Source: Candidatus Omnitrophota bacterium
Lineage (GTDB): Bacteria > Omnitrophota > Gorgyraeia > Duberdicusellales > 4484-171
DNA: 20,511 bases
NCBI GenBank assembly: GCA_023228195.1
Contig: JALOBR010000006.1
Coordinates: 9,125 to 29,635, forward strand
Reading direction: 5' to 3'
The position numbers and the translations under genes are program-made. The notes beneath the pieces were generated by a model. It saw only the letters and a list, made by a program, of their open reading frames with translations, made no database searches and was not told the origin of the DNA. Shown in pieces: positions 7,776-14,682 of this stretch. Position 1 is the stretch's first letter. Every line of letters starts with the position of its first letter.

Positions 7776-8093
7776 ATGAAAGAGATTGTTAATGAAATCC
7801 TTAAAGAGGAAGAAGCAGCGCGGAAAATAATCGAAAAAACAAAGCTTGAGGCAGAAGATATTATCGCGGCTGCAAAAAATGAAGCTAAAAACTACCTCGA
7901 AAAAGAGAAAGCCGACATTAAGCGGGTTCTGGTTCAAAAGCAGGAAATAGCAGAAAAGCTTTTTTATACAGAGAAACAGAAGATTCTAAAAGAAACAGAA
8001 GAAGAGAGCGTCCGCTTACGAGAATCGAAAGAAAAAGATATCCCGGCTATCGCAAAGGCTTATTTTTCGCAGGTGATAAGTAAACCCCGTTAG
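7776..8093 (+). CDS. V-type ATPase peripheral-stalk subunit G/H-like
   Basis: The 105-residue product is almost entirely a charged coiled coil rich in Glu, Lys and Ala, with no hydrophobic segment, as in the AhaH/NtpF class of stalk subunits that pair with subunit E. It is the first gene of the operon and has a Shine-Dalgarno (AGAGG) 8 nt before the ATG. Coiled coils carry weak family information, so the assignment depends on length and on its place before subunit C. Its 3' end forms half of a 7-bp hairpin that continues into the spacer. The stalk holds the catalytic head still while the rotor turns. Confidence 0.8.
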   Translation: MKEIVNEILKEEEAARKIIEKTKLEAEDIIAAAKNEAKNYLEKEKADIKRVLVQKQEIAEKLFYTEKQKILKETEEESVRLRESKEKDIPAIAKAYFSQVISKPR

Positions 8094-8147
8094 GAAATTT
8101 TGCTTTTAACGGGTGGGGTTGCCTTGTGGTGGCATTAAGATGCCGCC
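8086..8147 (+). promoter_or_regulatory. Two tandem hairpins between the G/H-like and C subunit genes
   Basis: CCCGTTA (8086-8092, overlapping the upstream stop) pairs with TAACGGG (8107-8113). TGGTGGCA pairs with TGCCGCCA (within 8126-8147) with one G-U pair and a 6-nt loop. Together they occupy much of the spacer before ntpC. Neither is followed by a U-run. They could be mRNA-processing, stability or translation-tuning structures. Confidence 0.45.
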
Positions 8148-8208
8148 AGTTTGGGATGTTAACACCGATTCCATGGTATTTTTCTCTAACGGAGTGAAAA
8201 AGACTAGA

Positions 8209-9249
8209 ATGCTAGACCTTACCAAATATTCCTTCGCAAACGCCAAGGTTCGCGCAATGCTTTCCGAACTTATAAACGCAGATTATTTCAAGCGGCTGGT
8301 TGAAACACAAGATCTTTATGAATTGTTTGATTTTTTAAAAACAACTTCCTACAAGGACATCGTTGAAAAGGTTAGCAGGGAAGATGCGGATCTTGAACGT
8401 TTAGAGAAGGAATTAATATTAAATGATTTGCATATATATAAGAAAGTTTATGCAACACTCCCTACAAAAACAGAAAAGAACTTCGTTGCCGTTATGACCC
8501 AGCGTTTCGAAATAGACGAACTTAAAACAGCGCTTAGGATATGGCATAAGAAAATGGAAGTTGACCTAAGCGATTATGTCTTGGGAGAAAAAGTAGCTTT
8601 TGACATCGATTTTAAGAAAATTATTTCCTGCCAGAGCATAGAAGAAATAATACTTATGCTTGATGAAACTCCGTATAAACTGCCGTTGCTTAAGGCGAAA
8701 AACAAATTTAAAGAAAGAAACTCAATATTTTATCTTGAAAGCGCCATGGATATAGATTACTACCAAAGGCTTCTTTCTTCTTGCGAAAAATTCTCTTCGT
8801 ACGATAAAAAAATTTCACGCAAAATATTAGGCATAGAAATTGATATCGAAAATATAAATTCATTAATTCGTTTAAGAAAATACTATTCACTAAGCCTGGC
8901 TGCGATGATAGATATTGTCATCCCTGGCGGAGAAAAAATTAACAAAGACAGTGTAAGGAGTTTTTATACAACTGACGGTTTGGCAAAAATAGTCGAAGGT
9001 GTTGCTCTGGGTCCGTACGCTAAAGTAAAAGAGTTGGCTGAAGCAAATATCTACTTTATCGAAAATTTCCTTTATGAAATTCTTTTAAGAGAGGTTAGGA
9101 AAATATTGGCGGGTTTTCCTTTCACTATAGGAACCATTATCGGATATTTGATATTGAAGCGCAGGGAAACCAGGAATCTCATTTCGTTAATTTACGCTAA
9201 AAGTTTAGGCGAAAAAAGCGAAGATATATCACATTTGATTGGTATATGA
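8209..9249 (+). CDS. ntpC: V-type ATPase subunit C
   Basis: Subunit C (the d-like socket) links the central rotor shaft to the membrane c-ring. I start it at ATG 8209 (MLDLTKYSFANAKVRAM), because subunit C proteins begin a few residues before a YxxANAKVRA box and 346 residues fits the family. In-frame starts upstream (GTG 8194, ATG 8173, GTG 8113) would add residues that look like spacer sequence and would absorb the two hairpins. GTG 8194 remains a real alternative. The protein is largely helical, with conserved tail features FTIGTIIGYLILKRRETRNLI, typical of the family C-terminus. A 53-nt spacer separates it from subunit I. Confidence 0.88.
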   Translation: MLDLTKYSFANAKVRAMLSELINADYFKRLVETQDLYELFDFLKTTSYKDIVEKVSREDADLERLEKELILNDLHIYKKVYATLPTKTEKNFVAVMTQRFEIDELKTALRIWHKKMEVDLSDYVLGEKVAFDIDFKKIISCQSIEEIILMLDETPYKLPLLKAKNKFKERNSIFYLESAMDIDYYQRLLSSCEKFSSYDKKISRKILGIEIDIENINSLIRLRKYYSLSLAAMIDIVIPGGEKINKDSVRSFYTTDGLAKIVEGVALGPYAKVKELAEANIYFIENFLYEILLREVRKILAGFPFTIGTIIGYLILKRRETRNLISLIYAKSLGEKSEDISHLIGI

Positions 9250-9302
9250 TTTTTAAATCCTTTATTGCCAATTAAGCATTATTAATTTTTAAAGGAATGA
9301 AC

Positions 9303-11225
9303 ATGTTTAATTCTTCTTCAATGGAATTTGTGAGCATGATTGTCTTTAAAGACAAAATAGAGGAAGTTTTTTCTCGTCTTGTCAGGCTCGGCATTTTTCA
9401 GCCGGTTGATATTCGAAAGATAGAAGAGGAAGTAAGCAGCTTGACTGCGCTTGAGATAGAAAAGGAAAATACTGAGTTACAGGCGTTGGAGTTATCTTTT
9501 AGGGAAATTTCACGTAAACTCAATCTTTCAATAGTTGCTTCTAAGGATATAGAATCATTTTCTATAGAAAGCGTAAAAGAAGTTTTTAAGCAACTTGAAG
9601 AAAAGCTCTCGGCAATAATATCAGAAAGGCAGGGTTTGGTAGGGGAGCTTAAAACTGTTGAATCGATGTTCGCCCAACTTAGGGATTATTTTATTTTTCC
9701 GCTTAAGCGCGGAGCTTTTTATACTTTTCTTCAGGTTAATCTTGGTAAGATAGATGAGAAGAATATGCCGGTGCTTGAAAGAAGCCTTAAGGAAATCCCG
9801 CATCTTTTTTATCCCATCAGAAAACAGGGTGTTTCCGTGGTGACGCTAATTATGGGTTTACGAAGAGATAGGGCCGTTATTGAAAAAATTTTAAAAGATC
9901 TTGCGTGGCAGGAAATAGATTTCCCCGATAATGCCCAGGAATTATCCGGTGATGTTGAAAACAAATTAAAAGATAAAATGGAGGAGTGTAAAAAGCGTAT
10001 AGCCGGATTAGATCAGCTTATAAAAAAACATGCGCAGGAGAATCAGGGCATTTTAAGCAAAATACGCGCGTTTATCGTTTTGAAAAAATCTTTAATAGCG
10101 GCAAAAAAATATTCTTACGCGACAGACAAAACTGTCATACTCTCAGGTTGGGTATTGCATAAAGATAGAGATAAAGTAACCAATGAAATAAAAAACATAG
10201 CAGGCGTTTCATATATTGAGAAAAAAAGAGCAGAAGATTTAAACATCGCAAAGGAGGATATCCCTGTGCGCCTCGAACATAACGCGGTATTTAAGCCTTT
10301 TGAGCTTCTTATAAATTCATATGGTATTCCGCGTTATGGAACAATTGATCCGACTATATTCGTTGCTATCAGCTTTTTGATAATGTTTGGCGCAATGTTT
10401 GGGGATTTAGGCCAGGGGTTGACGCTTGCGTTTATCGGTTTGCTTATAAAGAGAGCCAAAAATATAAAAATAAAACAGGCCTCAACACTTCTTGCCTACT
10501 GCGGTATAAGTTCGGCTATTTTCGGCGCTCTTTATGGAAGCGTTTTCGGCTTTGAGGAAATAATTCCTGCTATTTGGATAAGGCCGATGGAAAATATTTT
10601 TGGGGTTTTTAAAATAAGCATCTTGTTCGGCATAATAATTATTACTTTGGGTATATTGGTTAACGTGGTAAATGCGCTGCGGGATAAAGATTACATAAAA
10701 GCTCTATTCGACAAATCCGGGTTAATTACCGGGATAGTATACTGGCTTGCTATTGCTTTTGTAAGCAAATTGTTTGTTGCGGAAAAGAACATTCCTCAAA
10801 TTTATTTGATTTTGATTTTAGCGGGGCTTGTTCTTATATTTCTGAAACCGGTAATAGAAATTATTTTTAAGAAGAAGAAAGAAAAAGAAGGCTTGTTTGT
10901 TTCTTTTATGGAAAGCCTTGTGGATATTTTGGAAATAATAATGGGCTATCTTGCCAACACCGTTTCTTTTATACGTATCGCAGCGTTTTCTCTTGCTCAC
11001 GCAGGATTGTTCCTTGCTATCTTTGAACTTTCCCGTCTTTTAAAGGGCGTGGGAGGAGTATCTCTGTCGGCTCTGGTAATAATTTTAGGAAATATTCTTA
11101 TCGTTTTACTGGAAGGAATGGTGGTGAGTATACAGTCGCTTCGTTTAAATTATTATGAGTTTTTCTCCAAGTTCTTTGTGTCCGGAAAACAGGTTTATAA
11201 ACCATTGACAATGGATGGTCTTTGA
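9303..11225 (+). CDS. ntpI: V-type ATPase subunit I (membrane a subunit)
   Basis: Subunit I carries the half-channels for ion translocation and the anchor for the stalks. Residues 1 to about 330 form the cytoplasmic alpha/beta and long coiled-coil arm; the rest contains about seven or eight membrane helices. The conserved arginines are visible in NTVSFIRIAAFSLAHAG (near residue 558) and SIQSLRLNYYEF (near residue 614), matching the paired arginines of the family. Length is normal at about 640. AAGGA (9292-9296) touches the ATG at 9297 but is 6 nt from the ATG at 9303, so I prefer 9303; the difference is two residues. TCCTTTA (9258-9264) can pair with TAAAGGA (9290-9296), which would hide this Shine-Dalgarno. 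Confidence 0.93.
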   Translation: MFNSSSMEFVSMIVFKDKIEEVFSRLVRLGIFQPVDIRKIEEEVSSLTALEIEKENTELQALELSFREISRKLNLSIVASKDIESFSIESVKEVFKQLEEKLSAIISERQGLVGELKTVESMFAQLRDYFIFPLKRGAFYTFLQVNLGKIDEKNMPVLERSLKEIPHLFYPIRKQGVSVVTLIMGLRRDRAVIEKILKDLAWQEIDFPDNAQELSGDVENKLKDKMEECKKRIAGLDQLIKKHAQENQGILSKIRAFIVLKKSLIAAKKYSYATDKTVILSGWVLHKDRDKVTNEIKNIAGVSYIEKKRAEDLNIAKEDIPVRLEHNAVFKPFELLINSYGIPRYGTIDPTIFVAISFLIMFGAMFGDLGQGLTLAFIGLLIKRAKNIKIKQASTLLAYCGISSAIFGALYGSVFGFEEIIPAIWIRPMENIFGVFKISILFGIIIITLGILVNVVNALRDKDYIKALFDKSGLITGIVYWLAIAFVSKLFVAEKNIPQIYLILILAGLVLIFLKPVIEIIFKKKKEKEGLFVSFMESLVDILEIIMGYLANTVSFIRIAAFSLAHAGLFLAIFELSRLLKGVGGVSLSALVIILGNILIVLLEGMVVSIQSLRLNYYEFFSKFFVSGKQVYKPLTMDGL

Positions 11226-11249
11226 GCTAAACTTTTAGTTTTTAATGAC

Positions 11250-11303
11250 AATTCGACTAAATACTTTTTAATATAGAAAATATTAAAAAGTATAAGTCCC
11301 ATT
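11250..11303 (+). repeat. Hairpin element copy 2 (54 nt)
   Basis: Begins AATTCGACTA and ends AAGTCCCATT. GACT pairs with AGTC, and after a small internal loop ATACTTTTTAATA pairs perfectly with TATTAAAAAGTAT around a 7-nt loop. It has the same length and pairing register as the copy at 17321, with many stem positions changed in both strands. It is the first of two copies in the ntpI-ntpK spacer. ACAATTC at its 5' edge can alternatively pair with GAATTGT just downstream. Confidence 0.75.
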
Positions 11304-11351
11304 GGAATTGTTTTCGAACGAAGCGGGGGTAATGAGAGTGTGGTCTTTAAC

Positions 11352-11417
11352 AATTCGCGCTATTATTTTTCGACACGCCAGCCTATAGCGGGCGGATTGA
11401 AAAATAATGTGCTCATT
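11352..11417 (+). repeat. Hairpin element copy 3, ending at the ntpK Shine-Dalgarno (66 nt)
   Basis: Begins AATTCGCGC and ends GTGCTCATT. The lower stem has changed from GACT/AGTC to GCGC/GTGC and still pairs. Above it ATTATTTTTC (11362-11371) pairs with GAAAAATAAT (11399-11408), then CGCC pairs with GGCG. The last T is directly followed by GGAGG (11418-11422), the ribosome-binding site of ntpK. Confidence 0.72.
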
Positions 11418-11428
11418 GGAGGTGTGTA

Positions 11429-11755
11429 ATGAAAGTTAAAAAGATAATGTTATGGATTTTTGCTCTTGTAGTTGCGAATTCTGCCTTAAACGCTTTTAGT
11501 ATTGTTTTCGCAGCCGTTGAAACATCAAGTGTTAATCCGGGGGTAGCGCAATGGGGTTTTCTTTCGGCGGCAATTGCAACAGGTTTAAGTGCCGTTGCGG
11601 CAGGAATAGCTGTAGCTTATGTTGGAGCAGCTGCGGTCGGCGCAATGAGCGAAAAACCGGAAATAGCGGGCCGTGCGCTTATTTACGTTGGTCTTGCGGA
11701 AGGTATTGCGATTTACGGCTTGATTATAGCGATTATGATTTTAGGCAAAATCTAG
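11429..11755 (+). CDS. ntpK: V-type ATPase subunit K (c-ring proteolipid)
   Basis: The rotor-ring subunit. Residues 1-28 form an extra hydrophobic segment like a signal peptide, followed by the two-helix hairpin (about 42-72 and 80-105) with the polar loop MSEKPEIAGR. The ion-binding carboxylate is E91 in GLAEGIAIYG. Residues that mark many Na+-binding c subunits (a Gln in helix 1 and Ser/Thr after the Glu) are V62 and G92-I93 here, which points to H+; this is inference. At 108 residues it is the single-hairpin type and not the duplicated four-helix type. It has the strongest ribosome-binding site in the operon (GGAGG, 6 nt spacing) and a hairpin leader, fitting the need for many copies per enzyme. 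Confidence 0.93.
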   Translation: MKVKKIMLWIFALVVANSALNAFSIVFAAVETSSVNPGVAQWGFLSAAIATGLSAVAAGIAVAYVGAAAVGAMSEKPEIAGRALIYVGLAEGIAIYGLIIAIMILGKI

Positions 11756-11756
11756 G

Positions 11757-11850
11757 ACACGAATATCCACCAATTTGAAACGAATCACCACGAATTGGGA
11801 AAGCTTTTATTCGTGGAAATTCGTCCCCTAATTCGTGGTCATTTGTGTGA
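11757..11850. repeat. Palindromic intergenic repeat of CACGAAT/ATTCGTG units
   Basis: The left half carries several CACGAAT/ACGAATC units and the right half several ATTCGTG units. CCACGAATT (11788-11796) is a perfect complement of AATTCGTGG (11830-11838). It fills the whole ntpK-ntpF spacer and stops within a few bases of the ntpF start. Similar ATTCGTG/CACGAAT spacer repeats occur, to my recollection, in many unrelated bacterial genomes. Confidence 0.8.
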
Positions 11851-11855
11851 AAAAA

Positions 11856-12158
11856 ATGAATTTTTTTTGTATCGCAGATAAAGAAAGTAGCCTGGGTTTT
11901 AAATTCTCAGGGGTAGAGACAAGAGAAGTTTCAACTAAAGCAGAAGCATTAGAAGCTTTTAACGTTGCGTTAGCTATCGAAAATGTCGGGATTATAATTA
12001 TAACCGAAAAAGCGGCTTCATTTATAAGAGAAAAAATAAACCAATTTCTTTACCGCGAAGAGCCTCCTTTGATACTTGAAGTTCCTTCCAGAGGCCCTGT
12101 CAAAAAAAGAAAAAGCGTTTCCGAGTCTTTAAAGGAAATGATAGGCATAAGCATATAA
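11856..12158 (+). CDS. ntpG: V-type ATPase subunit F
   Basis: Small central-shaft subunit that binds subunit D and modulates rotation; about 100 residues is the family length. The N-terminus IADKESSLGFKFSGVETREV is the subunit F signature, and the VGIIIITEKAASFI and PLILEVPS segments complete the fold. Starts at GTG 11847 or 11835 are also open, but both lie in the palindromic repeat, so I use ATG 11856. No Shine-Dalgarno is visible because the repeat occupies the leader. In Enterococcus this subunit is called NtpG; the symbol follows that naming. Confidence 0.9.
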   Translation: MNFFCIADKESSLGFKFSGVETREVSTKAEALEAFNVALAIENVGIIIITEKAASFIREKINQFLYREEPPLILEVPSRGPVKKRKSVSESLKEMIGISI

Positions 12159-12166
12159 TTTATTCC

Positions 12167-12814
12167 ATGAAAGAAAAAAAAGAAACTTATCTTGAGGAAA
12201 ACATAGAGAACGCCGCGGAGATACGTAAGAGGATCCACGAAGAGACTGACTATGAGACAAAAGAAATAATAAGCCGCGTAAAAGTTTTAGCCAAGAATCT
12301 GCTAAATGACGCAAAGCTCGCCGCCGACAAGAATAGAACAGACAGCTTTCTGGAATTGGAGCAGAAAATAGGCAAGATTAAGGAAAGAATTTTCTCTGCT
12401 CTAAATCTGGAAAAAAAGAGAGTAATTATGGGGGAGAAGAGTAAATTTATAGATGAAGTGTTTCTTGAGATAAACATCCAGGCTAAAGCTTTTAGGGGTC
12501 AGAAGGAATATGATCAGTTTTTAAAAAAAATAATTTTAGAGGGAATTGCGGTTATAGCAACCGGTAGTCTTGAGGTTTTTTATTCTCCCTTGGATGAAGA
12601 AATAATAAATGATGGTTTTATCGAAGAAGCAAAAAAGTCGTGTCAAGGTAAGCTTAATCAGGAAATTCAGCTTAAATTTACGAAAAGTGATTTTAATGAT
12701 ATCGGATTTATCGTGCAGTCTCTTGATGGCAGGTTAATTTATGATGCTAGATTTGCTTCGCGGCTTAAATTGGCGCAGGATGATATTTATATGGATTTAT
12801 TGAGGAAATTATAA
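12167..12814 (+). CDS. ntpE: V-type ATPase subunit E (peripheral stalk)
   Basis: A 215-residue protein with a charged helical N-terminal half (about 1-105) that should pair with the G/H-like subunit, and an alpha/beta C-terminal domain that caps the head (LEVFYSPLDEEIIND, then GFIVQSLDGRLIYDARFASRL). This is the usual subunit E layout. It starts 8 nt after ntpF without a clear Shine-Dalgarno, and its TAA shares one base with the ATG of ntpA (TAATG), so the two are translationally coupled. Confidence 0.88.
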   Translation: MKEKKETYLEENIENAAEIRKRIHEETDYETKEIISRVKVLAKNLLNDAKLAADKNRTDSFLELEQKIGKIKERIFSALNLEKKRVIMGEKSKFIDEVFLEINIQAKAFRGQKEYDQFLKKIILEGIAVIATGSLEVFYSPLDEEIINDGFIEEAKKSCQGKLNQEIQLKFTKSDFNDIGFIVQSLDGRLIYDARFASRLKLAQDDIYMDLLRKL

Positions 12815-14571
12815 TGGCAAATATTGCTGGCAGAGTATTCAGGGTTGTGGGTCCTGTCGTAGAAATTGAAGAGGTTTCTACGCTTCGTATGTTGGATATG
12901 GTTGAAGTGGGCGATGAACATCTCGTTGGGGAAGTTGTGCGTCTTAAGGGAGATAGAGCATCTTTGCAGGTTTACGAAGATACAACTTCAATCAAAGCAG
13001 GAGACCCGGTTTATAGCGAAGGATATCCTTTGTGCGTAGAATTAGGGCCAGGCCTTATCGGAAAGATTTACGATGGGATACAGAGACCGCTTGAAGCAAT
13101 ACAGGAAAAAGAAGGTATTTTTATAAAACGCGGAGTTCATGTGGCAGCTTTGGATAGAAATAAAAAATGGCATTTTTTACCTGTAAAAAAAGAAAACACT
13201 GATTTGAAACAGGGAGAATTCCTTGGCGAGGTTGCGGAAAATGCTCTTATAAAACATAAAATAATGGCGCATCCGATAGTAAAAGGGAAATTGAAATGGA
13301 TTGCCGAGGAAGGAGAGTATTCGCTTTCGGAAAAAATTGCCGTAGTAGAAAAAGACGGCCAGGATATAGATGTTTTTATGCATCACCGCTGGCCGGTAAG
13401 AAAACCCAGGCCATATCTGGAGCGGGAAACGGTAAGTGAACCTTTAATTACCGGACAACGCGTGATAGATACGCTTTTCCCTATTGCTAAAGGAGGTTGC
13501 GTCGCGGTTCCCGGAGGTTTTGGAACAGGCAAAACTGTTGTGCAGCATCAGCTGGCCAAATGGAGCAATGCTGATGTTGTTGTATTTGTCGGTTGCGGTG
13601 AGCGCGGAAATGAAATGACTGATGTCTTATTAAATTTTTCGAAGTTAATTGACCCGCGCACAGGTCGTGCTCTTTCTGAGCGAACAATTTTTATAGCAAA
13701 TACCTCGAATATGCCGGTTGCAGCGCGTGAAGCAAGTATTTACACGGGAATTACGCTCGCGGAGTATTACAGAGATATGGGTTATAATGTCGCTTTGATG
13801 GCGGATTCAACTTCTCGTTGGGCAGAAGCGCTTCGTGAACTTTCCGGACGTTTAGAGGAAATGCCGCTTGAAGAAGGGTTTCCGGCATACTTACCTTCAA
13901 GGCTTGCCGAGTTTTATGAACGTGCCGGTAAAGTGAAGACTTTAAATAAAGTAAATGGTTCAATCACGATTATTGCTTCTATCTCGCCGCAGGGAGGAGA
14001 TTTTTCCGAACCGGTTACATCGCACACTAAAAGATTTGTAAGATGTTTCTGGGCTCTTGACAGGGATTTGGCTAACGCAAGGCATTATCCATCAATCAGC
14101 TGGATAGACAGTTATTCCGAATATCTCGATGATATAAAAGAATGGTGGCATAAAAATATTGATGAAAATTGGCTCAAACTTCGTTATGAGATAATGGAGC
14201 TTTTGCAAAAAGAGCAAAGGTTGCTTCAGGTTGTAAAATTGGTAGGTCCTGATGTTTTGCCGCAAACCCAGCGGCTTATACTTGAAATTTGCAGTATATT
14301 TAAGAATACTTTTTTGCAGCAAAGCGCATTCGATAAAGTAGATACTTATTCTTCAGCCCGCAAACAATTTTTAATGCTAAAAATAATACTTATGTTTTTC
14401 CATAAAAGCGAAGAGCTCGTTAAGAAAGGAATAAACGTAAGTGAAATACGAGAGACGCCTATTTATAAAGAAATTATGCGCATGAAGCTCACTTATTCTG
14501 AAAGCGACATAGAAAAGTTAGCCAAACTTCCGGAAAGAATAGATGAAGCTTTGGCAGAGTTGAGTGTTTAG
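12814..14571 (+). CDS. ntpA: V-type ATPase catalytic subunit A
   Basis: Catalytic subunit of the A3B3 head, 585 residues. The P-loop is G234-G-F-G-T-G-K240-T241. The nearby GCGERGNEMTDVL carries the catalytic Glu region, followed by ADSTSRWAEALRELSGRLEEMP, which is invariant in A subunits. The extra insertion that distinguishes A subunits from F-type beta subunits lies before the P-loop (about 115-205). Its start overlaps the ntpE stop by 1 nt. The 111-nt spacer to ntpB is structured (see the pseudoknot candidate). Confidence 0.97.
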   Translation: MANIAGRVFRVVGPVVEIEEVSTLRMLDMVEVGDEHLVGEVVRLKGDRASLQVYEDTTSIKAGDPVYSEGYPLCVELGPGLIGKIYDGIQRPLEAIQEKEGIFIKRGVHVAALDRNKKWHFLPVKKENTDLKQGEFLGEVAENALIKHKIMAHPIVKGKLKWIAEEGEYSLSEKIAVVEKDGQDIDVFMHHRWPVRKPRPYLERETVSEPLITGQRVIDTLFPIAKGGCVAVPGGFGTGKTVVQHQLAKWSNADVVVFVGCGERGNEMTDVLLNFSKLIDPRTGRALSERTIFIANTSNMPVAAREASIYTGITLAEYYRDMGYNVALMADSTSRWAEALRELSGRLEEMPLEEGFPAYLPSRLAEFYERAGKVKTLNKVNGSITIIASISPQGGDFSEPVTSHTKRFVRCFWALDRDLANARHYPSISWIDSYSEYLDDIKEWWHKNIDENWLKLRYEIMELLQKEQRLLQVVKLVGPDVLPQTQRLILEICSIFKNTFLQQSAFDKVDTYSSARKQFLMLKIILMFFHKSEELVKKGINVSEIRETPIYKEIMRMKLTYSESDIEKLAKLPERIDEALAELSV

Positions 14572-14579
14572 ATGTGAAC

Positions 14580-14662
14580 CTAGTTTCTCCGGGATAACGC
14601 AAACAACATATCGGAGAGGTGGGGATTGCGTGACGTGGGTAAGAAAAGATAGCATAAACTAG
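14580..14662 (+). promoter_or_regulatory. Candidate pseudoknot in the ntpA-ntpB spacer
   Basis: TCTCCG (14586-14591) pairs with CGGAGA (14612-14617), and ACGCAA (14597-14602) pairs with TTGCGT (14626-14631). The two stems interleave as an H-type pseudoknot. CTAGTTT (14580-14586) and AAACTAG (14656-14662) could close the whole region. It lies 9 nt before the GGAGGGG ribosome-binding site of ntpB. A 10-codon reading frame from GTG 14630 follows a GA-rich stretch but has no other support. Confidence 0.4.
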
Positions 14663-14682
14663 CCGAAACATGGAGGGGCTGG

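Noticed and set aside
11551..11778. Second plus-strand frame across ntpK
   Set aside because: Cys/Arg/Gly-rich shift of the proteolipid sequence; ntpK has the ribosome-binding site and the conserved protein.
11757..11850. CRISPR array
   Set aside because: The units are short, degenerate and inverted about a centre, with no regular spacers and no cas genes nearby; the same holds for 19080-19171.
14630..14662. 10-codon frame (GTG start) in the ntpA-ntpB spacer as a leader peptide
   Set aside because: Too short to judge, no codon pattern typical of attenuation peptides, and it overlaps the pseudoknot arms.
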